Assembly (NCBI GenBank): GCA_022376515.1 | Contig: WTXI01000006.1 | Location: 1,364,001-1,428,000 of the forward strand | Length of the DNA stretch: 64,000 nucleotides | DNA from: Lactifluus volemus | Lineage: Eukaryota > Basidiomycota > Agaricomycetes > Russulales > Russulaceae | Direction: 5' to 3' | In this document: piece after piece, positions 47,085 through 58,139 of the stretch | How positions within the stretch are numbered: position 1 is the stretch's first letter | Layout of the letters: every line of letters begins with the position of its first letter | Made by a program: the position numbers and the translations under genes | The notes under the pieces: generated by a model | Seen by the model: only the letters and a program-made list of their open reading frames with translations | Told to the model about the DNA's origin: nothing | Database searches by the model: none

Positions 47085-48113
47085 CTACTGGTTCTTTTTC
47101 TCGTCGGCGCTGAAACCCTTGGGCGGCTGGACGCGTAAAGGCGATTCAATGCTCGCGAGCGCGGAGATGCCAAAGAGAATGATAGGGATGAGCACGAAAA
47201 AGGCGAGAAGTAAACCCACGATGAGTGCAGGCGTCAATAGTTGATAGCGAGCAAGTATGCCGCCCGCAGGGGAGGAGGGTGCAGACGTCGGCGGCGGTGC
47301 AGAGTCGTCCTGACGCCGCGAGCCAGCGAAGATGACGAGATGGCGTGGGAAAGCGCGTTCAAACTTCTCGAGCTCAATCGCAAGACGGGCTTCTGGTACG
47401 TGGCCCGAGTCAGTTTTCATATCATGATAGAGAGGAGGCAGAAGGAGGTAAGCGAATAATGCGCACCGTGTTCGACGACGGAGCGCTTGCGGGCTCCAGC
47501 AGACTCCGTTACCGCAGGCATGGACATACACAGGACGTGCTTGGACCCAGAGTCGAGCGTCTCAGCGGCGGCTGAGTTCGCAGCTGCTATGGGGAGGTTG
47601 ACGCGCTGCGCCCCACAGCGTTGTGCTAATTTATCGGCGAGATGGTGGATGGAGTCTGCACCGGGTGCTGGAAGTACGTATGGGAGTTGCACGGAGGAGG
47701 GCGAATCTTGTAGGCGCGTTGCGATGGTTGATGATGGGGCGAGGGCACGCAAATCGGACGCATGTAACTGGAGATGTATAACGTCGGGGGGCATAGAATT
47801 GACGGGAAGAGGGACTACGCACCCCTGGTTGATCTACCGTGATGACGGCGTCATACTGGCAGACATCATACTCAAATAATAACTTTCCAAAGACATCTGT
47901 CGAGTTTGGAGTGGCAGAAATGAATCGTAGATGGTCGAGAGCGCTGTTTCTGAGAAAAAAAAACCAGAAATTCTTTAGCTCAAAAATAGTATCCGTTTGG
48001 AGATGTATAGTATACCTGTGAGATGACCATGCGACAACAGGAAACGTTTCTGAAAAGGCTAAACACTTTGGGAGTGAGGCCACAAGTGCAAGGACGAGAG
48101 TGGAGTAGCGCAT
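47085..48113 (-). CDS. BIG1 / VOA1-like ER membrane protein
   Basis: Type I ER membrane protein of the fungal Big1 / V-ATPase-assembly (Ac45-like) group, linked to beta-1,6-glucan formation or proton-pump assembly. Four exons: from ATG 48113 to 48016, 47943 to ~47823, then two more. A signal peptide (MRYSTLVLALVASLPKCLAF) leads straight into SETFPVVAWSSHSALDHL, the family opening. The luminal part has FEYDVCQYDAVITVDQPG, SVQLPYVLPAPG and EKFERAFPRHLVIFAGSR. One TM near the C-terminus (TPALIVGLLLAFFVLIPIIL), then FGISALASIESPLRV and a lysine tail EKKNQ that fits an ER-retrieval signal. Junctions are GT-AG and in frame. The subgroup (BIG1 or VOA1) is not decided. Confidence 0.75.
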
Positions 48114-48593
48114 AGTTGGAGTACACCACCGTGACATTGGCGGGACAGGCTTACTGTGGGCTGCGACAGTGCTGCGGCTCCAGCCTACTGCGATCGGAGG
48201 GCCGGGCCGCCTGAGTCCAGCAATAGCAACCCCCCTCCACCACCACGGTTAATAACCCGTCCATTCTTCCCTCCGCCACCTGTTCCAGCTGTTCTCACGG
48301 GGACGTAGTAGTCACATGTTGCGGTATAAAAATGCGATTAAAAAAAATATGCTGGGTCTCTTGCGAACGACGTCCTCAGAGAACGTGCTTGGGCGAAACT
48401 TCAGCACTACAGGACTCTCCTCAGTCTTCACACAATTACCTGGCTCACACCGTCGTTAATATGAAGATACTTTATCGATTCTCGGAATCTCGGAGTACCC
48501 CTCACAACACGTAACTTACAAAAGTTTAACTGCCACTCTCAACGACGCTACCTTGGAGGGTGTATACAAGAAGAGAAAGACCCTCAGTTCCCC
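48114..48593. other. intergenic, no gene seen
   Basis: About 480 bases upstream of the BIG1-like gene and downstream of the first NmrA-like copy. No recognisable feature. Confidence 0.5.
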
Positions 48594-49591
48594 TCATGCA
48601 CCTGGCATGTTGTCAACCACGGAAGATGGATTCCAGTCAGGATACAGGTGTTATCCGTCTCCTTGAATGGCCCTGTAGTAGCCCAGATCTTGTGTAGGTA
48701 GGCGGCAAAGTCTTGACGATTGGCGGCAAGTTGCGCTTCATACTCACTAACTGATACGTAAGTGACCTTCGTTTCCTTCCTGGTCTTTGCATCATATTCT
48801 GCGAACACCTCGTTGAACGACTGATTTCACAGGCTTGTCAGCTTGCGTATCGGGCACATTGGACGCGCGTACCTTTGTATCCCCGGCTATTCTGAAAGTG
48901 CGATCTTCAGTTGCTCCGAGGGCAGGTGAGTCAGGACGTAGGAAATATATCGCGCAATATCAAGTCTCGAGGTGTACGGAAGTTGCTTGTCGCCTTTGCC
49001 GCCGACGGATACGTGCCCACTTGTGACATCGAGGTCCAGGTACCTTGTCTGCTGTTAATGGGACGACGGAATATAAACGGACAACGCACGAAGTCCAAAT
49101 GTAATCAGAGAAGCTCCCGGTGTAAAACACGGCATACGGAAGGTTTAGGTCCCTTAACTGGTCCTGTATACTAGCCTTCTCGCCAAAGAATCCTTCCGTC
49201 TCTCCCTCCGTTGTCCCTCCGAATTCTGAGGGGACAAACAACTTGACGCCAGCGTCCTTCGCGGCCCTTACAATTCCTTCTTGCACTTTAAGGGCTGGAA
49301 TTGCAATGGTGCAGATGGCGACATCCACCCCAACAAGGGCATTCTTCATGGACTGATGATCGTTGTAGTCGACCGGGATCACCTTGGCACCACCTTCGAT
49401 AGTGGCCTTGGAGTCCTGCCAACGCTGAGTCCGAAAAATCTTTTTGAGTCAAAAATCACAAGGCTCACCTGACGGGTGAGCACAACAACCTCATTGATAT
49501 TTCCTGCTGATTTCTCTTCCAAGAGCTGGCGAGTGATGAATCCACCTATATTTCCTGCACCTACAACAGCAAATTTCTTGTAACCAGACAT
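48594..49591 (-). pseudogene. NmrA-like NAD(P)-binding oxidoreductase, copy N1 (frameshifted)
   Basis: Isoflavone-reductase/NmrA-type Rossmann protein. The start at 49591 gives YKKFAVVGAGNIGGFITRQL (GxGxxG-type nucleotide loop), then VIPVDYNDHQSMKNALVGVD, AAKDAGVKLFVPSEFGG, LPYAVFYTGSFSDYIW and SRLDIARYISYVLTHLP. A missing G after GAGCAACTG (about 48908-48912) shifts frame into a stop before IAGDTK. A second single-base loss near 48648 (GATAAC-A-CCTG) shifts the C-terminus. Intact copy N2 shows the expected reading at both places. Unless both are sequence errors, N1 is a recent pseudogene. Confidence 0.82.
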
Positions 49592-49647
49592 GGGTGAGTA
49601 TGAGGGATGGGTTGTTGAAGGAGATCCGTGTCCTCCGTCACCGTCTT

Positions 49648-49684
49648 CAATTTATCCCCTGAGCAGACAAACGATCAATAAGCA
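49648..49684 (-). promoter_or_regulatory. conserved upstream elements of NmrA copy N1
   Basis: Minus-strand GATAAATTG (49656-49648), 57 bp before the ATG, and plus-strand word GATCAATAAGCA at 49673-49684. Both recur upstream of N2 and N3 at similar distances; the first could be a TATA-type element. Confidence 0.45.
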
Positions 49685-50260
49685 TAGGGGTATCATATCC
49701 GCCACCCCTTTCGTGCAGCGGCACACGAATATTATGAAAGGTATCCATGACTAATTCAGTGCCTCATGAGATATCGCGCAGTGAAGACGTTTGTTAGTGC
49801 CTAGGCCATCATGCCAAATGCCTAAGTGCCCGGTGACCTCCAGAGAGCCAAAAATCCAGTGCACGGGTAACACGCCGCGCTGTACGTCACCCACTCGTCA
49901 TATTTTCGGTTTAGTGACGACGCTTGAGGTAAGTACGAAAACCCTGTAGAGTCGTAGCCGACACGCATCAGACGACGGCAGGACTAGCGAATCTTTGGGC
50001 AGAGAGTGGAGTTGCGAGTCAAAGTGAACATCTGGTAGGCCGACTCATTCTCCCCTCCCCCGAATGTGCTTAGCTCTCGACCAGTTATTATCTATCCGGA
50101 CGGAAAGGCGGCATGGGTTGGCGTGGGGCACTTCAATAACCCGATACATCCCACTCAGAGCATGAGCCCTTTACGACTCTTGTTGATTTATTGTTTTATA
50201 CGTTCTTATTCCCTTATAAGTCGAGGAAGCATTACTACAGCGTCGGAGTTTGTCGGATCC
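49685..50260. other. intergenic between NmrA N1 and the recombinase element
   Basis: No gene recognised in this ~575-bp stretch. Confidence 0.45.
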
Positions 50261-50280
50261 TCCAGCCGGGCATGGAGTAA

Positions 50281-52226
50281 GGTCAGAATCCACTCAGGGG
50301 TCTTTCCTCAGCTTCAACCGAACCTCGACAGGTCTGCCCGTCTCTCAGTTTCCTTTATTCTTTTCCTGACTTGCGCCTCGTAAGTCTCATCTTTAGCCAC
50401 TCAACACCCCCGCCCGCCACCTGAAGATTTCGCTGTCTGGTTCGAAGTACTGTGTCGCCTACCGTTGACTCCCTCGTCTTCACTACCCCCGGCTTGCTAA
50501 TTTTACTGACAATTTTAACACTGCAAATCTTAAACTCCTTCACCCCAAGGTTTCTGCTTGTTACACCCTCATTCTTCTTTTCACCGGTCAAGACCTCATC
50601 CAATTCGGGATTGACCTCTCCGTTGGACCTGCTCTCCTGTGCCCTAAGTCACGGTATTGCCGTACACTTGCAACCACGTCTCGAAACTTTCCCATCCTAA
50701 CATTCCGCCCTTGCGCCAAAGAGACCCTCTAGATGCGCTCAGAAGTACGTAAAGGCAAATTGAAAGTTGGCTCCTCGTCCCGGCAACGAGCACGCGAGAC
50801 GCGGATCCTTGAACAGTTTCGTGAGGCGAGAGTGCTTGCTCTTCGTTATTCCCTTGGCCGTTCTATTCTGTCTAAGAACGAGATGCATCTGAAATCGTAC
50901 ATCGAGTTTTGTGACTTGCACTCATTTCCCTATGATCCCACTGTGGAGACCTTGAGCAACTTCATTGTTTACACGGCTCATTATATTTCACCTCTTTCCA
51001 TCTCTGCCTACCTCTCAAGCATTTGCAACGGTATGGAAGATCTGTTCCCGGACGTCAGGAAAGCTTGCAAACACTCACTCGTTCTCCGCATTCTCAAGGG
51101 TTGCATCCGGCGATTTAGTCTCTCTCAATGCAAACGTCCCTTAACCCTCAATCACCTCTTGACTTTCTCACGCGCGTACCCCCTGCCCTCCCACGATGAC
51201 CTCCTCTTTCTCGCTCTCGTTTCGTGCGGTTTCTTTGGCCTGCACCGTCTGAGAGAGCTCGTCGACGAAGACGACCCATTGCAGCGCTCCTGTTTCAGTC
51301 GTATCCGCCGTTTCACCGTCGTCTCGTCGGATAACCACATCCGCTACGTAATGCCTGCCCACAAGACTTGGAAGGGACTGTTTTCCGAAGAGAGTTCCAT
51401 TTCAATTTCCCGCATCCCAAACTGCCCTTTCGACCCGTTTTCCATTTTCCTTCGTTATCTTCGCAGCAGGGACACGCTCGCGCTCTTTCACCCGTATCTG
51501 TGGCTTGATTCACGGAAAATGGTTCCAACCGTTCCTGGTTCTTTCAGAGGCTGCATAGCTTTCTTCCTGTCGGAAGACACTCCCTCCGCCTCGGCGGAGC
51601 CACTTTCTTTGCATCCCAAGGCTGGTCTGGTGAGCGCCTTCAGGCTCTCGGCCGTTGGATACCAGAGGATTTCGACTTTTATACTCAAAAGCACCCTCCT
51701 TTGCTTCACGCCCTCACTCCAGCCGCCTCACCCTTCCCTGCCGCTCCGGTGTAAATTCACTACCCCATTTCAATTCACTGCGGGCCTCCCTCTTTCACAA
51801 CGCTTTACATGCCATTTTTGCCGTCCGTCTCATGTCGCCGCTATTAACGCCGAAACTCTTCGGGTACCCGTACACCCGCACCCACTACCCTCTTTCCTCG
51901 TACTTGTGGTCGAATCGTCGTTCTGAGGTGGGCTAATTACAACCTTGAACGAGGTTACTGAAATCTAATCGGAGCGCGTCATGTTCTTCGGAACTGCCTC
52001 GCTCGCACGCGCTTTTCTACTCTAACCAGCTCTTGCCACTTCCAAGTTTTTATTTGGTTCCCTGCCCTTCCACCGTTACGCCGTCACCCTCCTTTCAAGC
52101 TCATCCTCCAATCCTCGTCTTTCCGAACAAGAGGGAAGTCAGAACTGACTCGGGGGTATTTTCCCAGTTTTCTGCGCACACGTCAGATTTTCCTCTCGTG
52201 TACTCCTTTCCAGACTTGCGCGTCGT
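50281..52226 (+). mobile_element. tyrosine-recombinase element flanked by direct repeats
   Basis: A recombinase gene (50733-51754) lies between imperfect direct repeats. The first repeat is 50281-50315 plus 50363-50379; the second is 52137-52171 plus 52210-52226. Shared words include GTCAGAA, ACTC, GGGGT, CAG and GACTTGCGC.CGT, with about 74% identity over the first 35 bp by eye. Outer limits are not known. It sits between NmrA copies N1 and N2. The class (Crypton-like or another YR element) is undecided; no reverse transcriptase is seen inside. Confidence 0.55.
50733..51754 (+). pseudogene. tyrosine recombinase / phage-integrase-fold protein, one frameshift
   Basis: The N-terminal SAM-like core-binding domain reads SILSKNEMHLKSYIEFCDLH, TLSNFIVYTAHYISPLSISA and YLSSICNGMEDLFPDVR. 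The catalytic domain has KRPLTLNHLLTF, DDLLFLALVSCGFFGLHRLR (first catalytic Arg), MPAHKTWK and IFLRYLRSRDTL. Near 51566-51575 one base is missing, and the essential end is in another frame: GRHSLRLGGATFFAS (His-x-x-Arg), LQALGRWI (Trp) and DFDFYTQKHP (nucleophile Tyr), ending with a stop at 51752-51754. All catalytic residues survive but in two frames, so inactivation looks recent, or this is a sequence error. It belongs to the agaricomycete family of stand-alone recombinases. Confidence 0.85.
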
Positions 52227-52840
52227 TTGTTCGCTTGTAGTTTTAGCTCACGTCGGCCTCATCCTTGTTTGTCTGTAATGCGCTCCTCATGTATGTTACC
52301 ATCCGTGATATTCGTCTCGCGTCGCCTTTGCGAATGCCAAAAACGTTCGGGTGTGGCTCCCGCTAGCTGCCACCGATTATGTAAGGGATTGAGACATCGG
52401 AATTTACCGTGACACTGAACTCGGATACAGTATCATAGTGATGAGAAGAATACAGCACACTGTTATGGCCATTTACAAACCTTTTGTGCAGATCCAAGGG
52501 TACAACGGGATTATCTGAAGGTCGTTTTTCAAAGGTATTCGAATTTACAACAGCTAAAGGGCATGGGCTAAAACTGGCATGGGCTTTACTGGATTTAAAT
52601 TTGTCCGTGAGCCAGCATTTTAGCGATTTCCACTGGACCAAGTTGCCTGCAGGATACTCACGGCCGTCACCACAATGTCCTGGGCTAATATTGTCCTTAT
52701 CCGAATCAGAGCAATTTTCTTATCGATTCTCTAGAACTCACATTTCATGTAACAGTAATATGTACGTCACGGTAACAACCAGGTCATCTACTACTATTAC
52801 GCCACTCTCTTTGAGGCACGGAAAAAAGATCCAGTGTCCC
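52227..52840. other. intergenic, no gene seen
   Basis: About 600 bases between the recombinase element and NmrA copy N2. Nothing recognised. Confidence 0.45.
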
Positions 52841-53853
52841 TCATTCAGTTCTAATGTTGTCAAGCACTGGAGACGGATTCCAGTTCGGATACAGGTGGTT
52901 ATCCACACCAAGGATTGGCTCGGCAGTAGCCCACATCTTGTGCAGGTAGGCAGGGATGTCGTTAGGATCTGCGGCAATTCGTTCCTCAAGTTTAGCAATT
53001 GGTATGTAAGTGACCTCCAACTTCTTCCCAGTCTTCGCTTCGTATGCCTGGAATACCTCGTTGAACGACTGTTTTTGACGCTTAGTCACCCTGCGGAATC
53101 AAAGTAGAATTCATTTACCTTGGTATCTCCGAACAGCTCAAAGGCACGATTCTCCAGCTGTTCAGCAGGCAGGTGCGTCAGAACGTAGGAAACGTATCGA
53201 GCGATATCAGTCCTTGAAGTGAACGCAATCTTCCTGTTACCATCGCCGCCAACAGTCACCCTTCCGTTTGTGATATCGAGCTCCAGCAGCCTGTTCTGCT
53301 GTTAACTGAACGGTACACTGGGAATAGAATAAAAAGAAGCGCACGGTCTCCAAATGTAATCAGAGTAAATTCCGGTGTGAAAGATGGTATACGGAAGGCC
53401 CAGAGCCCCCAACTGGTGCCGTATACCGACTTTCTGCCCAAAGAATCCTTCCGTTTCTTCTGGGCTTGCTTTTACCCCCCCAAATTCTGAGGGGACAAAC
53501 AACTTGACGCCAGCCTCTTTTGCAGCCTTTGCGATTCCGACTTGCAAGCCAAGAGCTGCAGCTGCAATGGTACAGATGACAACATCCACACCAGCCAGAG
53601 CGTCCTTCATAGACTGATGATTCGAGTAGTCGGTCGGGATCAACTTGGCGTCACCTTCGATGGTAGTCTTAGATCCCTGCCATCATCGATCAGTCCGCAG
53701 CGCTTGACTCATCAAGTCTCAAATATTTACCTGGCGTGTGAGGACGACAACCTCATTAATGACTCCTGCTGACTTCTCATCCAGGAGCTGGCGGATCATG
53801 AAACTACCTGTATATCCGGCACCGATGACAGCGAAGGTCTTGTAGGCAGACAT
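52841..53853 (-). CDS. NmrA-like NAD(P)-binding oxidoreductase, copy N2 (intact)
   Basis: Four exons on the minus strand with in-frame GT-AG junctions. Exon 1 (ATG 53853): YKTFAVIGAGYTGSFMIRQL, the Rossmann Gly-rich loop, then EVVVLTRQ. Exon 2: KLIPTDYSNHQSMKDALAGV, VVICTIAAAALGLQ, AAKEAGVKLFVPSEFGG and LPYTIFHTGIYSDYIW. Exon 3: ITNGRVTVGGDGN, TSRTDIARYVSYVLTHLP, ELFGDTK. Exon 4: SFNEVFQAYEAKTGKK, AAYLHKMWATA-type segment and NHLYPNWNPSPVLDNIRTE at the end. About 300 aa, normal for the family, which includes NADPH-dependent reductases and NADP sensors; substrate unknown. It is the only member of the local array with no visible lesion. Confidence 0.86.
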
Positions 53854-55225
53854 GCTTTACTCGTAGTTAGGGGGATGTGGGACGTTATGTTGGGGACTGA
53901 TCCACTTCCATCCTCTCCAATTTATCTTCTTCGCAGCTAAGGGGGCCATGTGTTCCCATCACATCGTATTGCTAATCGACGATGGCCTCATTTTTGCGTC
54001 CGGGGCTACTTACGATACTGTCAACCATGTTTGATTCGCAGGGCCAAACCAGAAAGCCCTTTGGAAGCTTGATCAATAAGCAAAGGGACGTCGTCGTATC
54101 GTTACAAAGTGGGCGGTGATTATCAGTAATAACAGGGCCTCGTGGAATGAATTTCACAACACATTATTAATGATCTTTTGAGAGAAACCGTTGTCGGAGT
54201 CGTGATAGATGACGCCACGAAGAACCTCGGGATACAAATCATGCAGCATGGGATGTTTCATATGTTTCGTCACGGCCCATCCATCTAGCTGCAGTGGGGC
54301 CGAGTGGGCGTTCTTCCAGACATTCGTTAGAGCTAGCATCTATGCCGTCATGCAAAGCCGCCTGTAATTCCGAGTCTGATACTGATCACTGACCCATTAC
54401 AATGAGTGATTATGAATCAATGAATCAAGTATTGTTGGTATCAGCAGGAAAACTGTACGTAGTATCCTGCCTCGATGCCCGGGCCATTCCAAATCTGAAG
54501 CCAAGGTTTCGCATCAATCGCTATGCAAGGTATGTAACTTATGAAAAGCAAGTTCAAGTTCAAGCTAGCCTGAGTTCCGGGAGTGGCAAGTGTGCAAGTT
54601 ACACGCGAGATAAGTTGCAACGCCCGGCCCGCGGCGCGTTAGTCATTGTTGACATCGGCCCATCTCTACCCCGCCCATCATTCCATAGCCTCTTGTTGCG
54701 CTTCTAGCTTGGACACTGTCCCTTGTGATGACGAGGCTTATCACACACTGCACCTCTTTGTCTACAAAACAAAGAGAAATAGATAAACGTAGACCTCGCA
54801 GAGCATTCAAACTGGACTTGCCGCTACTAGCCAAGTAGAAGCAAAGTTGTAATGATGCATCTGATTACTAGGCCGTACCACCCTTCTGACAGCCTGCAGA
54901 AATGGGTGGTATATTATTAGCGGGACCGCCAGGTGGCTGGTGTGTGTCGGCTGTGTACCGGTGTGTCGAGGACTGTCGTTCTCGAACTTGACGGAAGGCC
55001 TTCAGCCCCACCTGCGCCAGTTCCATCGTTAATTTTATACAACGGAATGCTTCCGCGGAGATGGCCTGCCAGTGAGTGTTGGCCACTCAACCAGCCAGCA
55101 CAAGTCGCTTTTCACCGATCTATGCCAGTGCCTTTCAGTATAGAACAATAACTTCAAGTTCGATTCTCTATGCAGCTCTGCTCTGGCATGTAGTCTATGT
55201 ACCAAGTCAAAATATTATTTCATAG
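53854..55225. other. upstream region of N2, shared with N3
   Basis: Contains minus-strand GATAAATTG (53926-53918) and GATCAATAAGCA (54071-54082). It also has a ~180-bp block (54160-54340) resembling 56465-56600, and GAGTGATTATGAATCAA at 54404-54420, repeated at 56645-56661. The tandem duplication unit therefore includes at least ~550 bp of upstream DNA. No gene is recognised. Confidence 0.55.
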
Positions 55226-56226
55226 CTATGCGACAGGGATGTGGTCAAGCACTGTGGACGGATTCCAATCCGGAAACAAATGGTTATCGGAATTCGGGAA
55301 TGGTCTCGCAGTGGCCCAAACCTTGTGCAGGTAGGCAACGATGTCGTTAGGGTTAGCGGCAAATCGTGCATCAAGTTCAGAAATTGGTATGCGAGTGACC
55401 TCCAACTTCTTCCCAATCTTCGTTTCATAGTCCTGGAATATCTCATTGAACGACTGTTTTAACCCTCAGTCACTCCGCTGAATCAAGAGCTGTAGAGTTC
55501 ACGTACCTTGGTATCTCCGAACAGTTTAAGGGCACGATTCTCCAGTTGTTCAGCAGGCAGGTGCGTCAGAACATAGGAAACGTATCGAGCAATGTCAGTT
55601 CTTGAAGTGAACGGAAGTTGCTTGTTACCATCTCCACCGACAGACACCTTTCCGCCTGCGACGTCAAGATTAAAGGATCTGCTGTACTGTTAGCTGACCG
55701 CGCTGGATGACAAAACAGAATAAAGAGAAGCGCACGGTTCCCAAATGAAATCAGAGTAGATTCCGGTGTAAAATATGGTATATGGGAGGCCAAGAGCCTT
55801 CAACTGGTTCCGTATACCAGCCTTCTCACCAATCAGTCCTTCCGTCTCTTCTGCTTTTACCCCTCCAAATTCTGAAGGGACAAACAACTTGACGCCAGCC
55901 TCCTTTGCAGCCTTTGCGATTCCGACTTGCAAGCCAAGAGCTGAAGTTGAAATGGTGGAGATGACAACATCCACACCAGCTAGAGCAGCCTTTACGGACT
56001 GATCATTCGAATAGTCGACCACATCGCCTTGAGTTGTGGTCCTAGATTCCTGTCATCACTAATGAATCCTCATGGTTGATTCAAGGTCATTAGGCTTAGC
56101 TTACCTGACGTGTAAGGACGGTGACCTTGTTAATAACCTTTGCCAATTTATCCTTTAGGAGCTGGCGGATGATGAAGTCTCCTGTATTTCCAGTGCCAAT
56201 AACAACAAAGTTTTGTAAGCAGACAT
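55226..56226 (-). pseudogene. NmrA-like oxidoreductase, copy N3 (frameshift at codon 6)
   Basis: From the ATG at 56226 the frame starts MSAYK, then one missing base (AAAAC-TTTG) throws it off. The expected FVVIGTGNTGDFIIRQL continues in another frame. The rest reads well: DYSNDQSVKAALAGVDVV, AAKEAGVKLFVPSEFGG, LPYTIFYTGIYSDFIW, TSRTDIARYVSYVLTHLP, SFNEIFQDYETKIGKK and DNHLFPDWNPSTVLDHIPVA, then a stop at 55226. A longer upstream start in the second frame (from 56341) is possible but lacks the family N-terminus. It may be a very recent pseudogene or a sequencing slip. Confidence 0.72.
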
Positions 56227-56296
56227 GTTTTAGCCTGAGACTTTCGGATACGAGATGAGGGACGTGGCATTGAGAACGATACACTCCCACCCTCCT

Positions 56297-56393
56297 CAAT
56301 TTATCGTACTCATAACCATGGGGGCTGTGTGTCCTCAACACATCATATCACCACGTTTGTCGTGGAGTCCTTTGAAAACTTGATCAATAAGCA
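56297..56393 (-). promoter_or_regulatory. conserved upstream elements of NmrA copy N3
   Basis: Minus-strand GATAAATTG (56305-56297), 71 bp before the ATG, and GATCAATAAGCA at 56382-56393, matching N1 and N2. Confidence 0.45.
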
Positions 56394-57300
56394 AAAAAAT
56401 GGCCCGGGGTATGATACGCTAGGTCCGGAGTGTAGCGATTAATAACAGAACTCCGTGAAACCTTACAATGCCTTGATCATTAATGACCCCACGAAGGGTC
56501 TTCAAAGTGGAGGTGTTTCATATGTTTTGTTACGGGTCACCAGTTGAGCCGTGCACGGTACACTTCCAGATGTTTGTAAGAAGCAGCGCTCAGAGGCAGC
56601 GCCTTTACGCCGCCATCACGTGTCCGAGCCACGACGCCGCCAGTGAGTGATTATGAATCAAAAAGTAAAACTACGTCGGCTACTGTAACCAACCCAAGCG
56701 TACCATTCTGGCTGATTCTCATAAACCGCCGTGCGAGGTATGAAACACAACGCTCCACAACTAGTGGTCGTATTACTAAAGCTGCCACTGTTGCACATTC
56801 AGCTTCTCCAGGCCACATGTCACCGGCTGCGTGCGCTGGCGCCAGTGCAACTATCATAAATTTCAAATGTGCCGTCACGGTATCTACACGACCGTGTTAG
56901 CACGAAACGGTAAAATGGGCAAAGGCATTCAAAAGGAGGCCCGCTGTCCAACTTAGCGGGCCTGGGCATGGTACTCCGAGTGAACTTTCATAAGATTCGT
57001 ATCACTAGTACTAAAGCTCTCAAAGCTGGTTGCTACGACTCCGAGTCTGAATACTACTGTACTCGTATCAACCAGTGGTTTTCAGACGTGCTGTGTCTTA
57101 TTAATCATTGCTTCTAGCGGCAAGCGCAATGCTTTGCTATGTCCATATCTCTCCGGCTTTTCTCCGGCTTCTAGGTTACTATCCACATTCGCTCTTCATT
57201 TTTACAACAGAAGGCGTGGTCTACTCGTATGCACAGATTCTCTACGTGACCCTGGTGGCACCTAATGTACGTACAAAGTCAAAAGGTCATTTCATATCCT
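56394..57300. other. upstream region of N3
   Basis: Includes 56465-56661, which resembles 54160-54420 upstream of N2. No gene or RNA recognised in the remainder. Confidence 0.45.
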
Positions 57301-57886
57301 TCATGCGACTGGAATGTTGTCAAGCACCGAGGACGGATTCCAGTCGGGATATAGGTGGTTATCCGATTTTGAAACCGGTCCAGTCGTGGCCAACATCTTG
57401 TGCAGGAAGGCGGCGAAATCTTGAGGATCAGAAGCAAGTCGTGCTTCAAGCTCAGAGACTGGTATGTAAGTAACTTCCAACTTCTTTCCAGTCTTTGCTT
57501 CATATGCTCTGAATATCTCGTTGAACGACTGTTTTTAAGGACTTTGTTATACTATGGTGTCGAGCACATGGGATGTGCGTACCTTGATATCCCCTGCGAG
57601 TCTAAAGGAATGATTCTCCAGTTGTTCAACAGGCAGGTGTGTCAGCACATAGGAGACGTATCGGGCAATGTCAAGTCTAGACGTGAACGAAATCTGCGTG
57701 TCGCCATCGCCGCCGACCGAGACTTTCCCACTTGTGACATCGAGGATGAGCAATCTATTCTACTGTTAATTGAATGAATGGCTAAGGACAGATGACTAGG
57801 GACACACGGCGTCCAGATCCAGTCGGCATATAGCCCTGGGTAAAAGGCGGCATATGGAAGGCCTACATCAGGAAGATCACGTTTTT
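57301..57886 (-). pseudogene. NmrA-like oxidoreductase, copy N4 (5'-truncated)
   Basis: Only the C-terminal half remains: DVGLPYAAFYPGLYADWIW, ILDVTSGKVSVGGDGD, TSRLDIARYVSYVLTHLP, SFNEIFRAYEAKTGKK and DNHLYPDWNPSSVLDNIPVA, with a stop at 57301. Splice sites are preserved. The gene stops abruptly at the 60-bp palindrome beginning 57887; no nucleotide-binding exon is found beyond it. Confidence 0.82.
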
Positions 57887-57946
57887 CTTGTCGCGACTTG
57901 TACAAGCTTGTACAAGCTTGTACAAGCTTGTACAAGTCGCGACAAG
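57887..57946. repeat. perfect 60-bp palindrome built from TTGTACAAGC repeats
   Basis: The sequence equals its own reverse complement over 60 bp (centre 57916/57917). The core is four tandem TTGTACAAGC units; the arms are CTTGTCGCGAC and GTCGCGACAAG. It can form a 30-bp hairpin in either strand. Confidence 0.95.
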
Positions 57947-58065
57947 TCCAAAAAGTTGGCAAGCCACAAGCTCGACAAGCAACGTCGAAATTTTGACAAG
58001 TTCAGACATTTTTTGTTTGAACAAGACTGACAAGGCTGACAAGTGGACAAGCCGGCAAGTGTGAA
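57947..58065. repeat. ACAAG/GCAAG-rich tract next to the palindrome
   Basis: Irregularly spaced ACAAG or GCAAG words, mostly GACAAG, occur about ten times within ~120 bp, as if derived from the same units as the palindrome. No gene seen. Confidence 0.6.
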
Positions 58066-58139
58066 GATATAACACTGCACTGTAGCACGTTTCCATTGAA
58101 CCTAGTGTACTGGTAGTAGTGCTGGGAGCCTGGGGGGAC

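Noticed and set aside
54935..55200. Possible tRNA B box GTTCGATTC near 55158
   Set aside because: No matching A box or cloverleaf could be drawn upstream.
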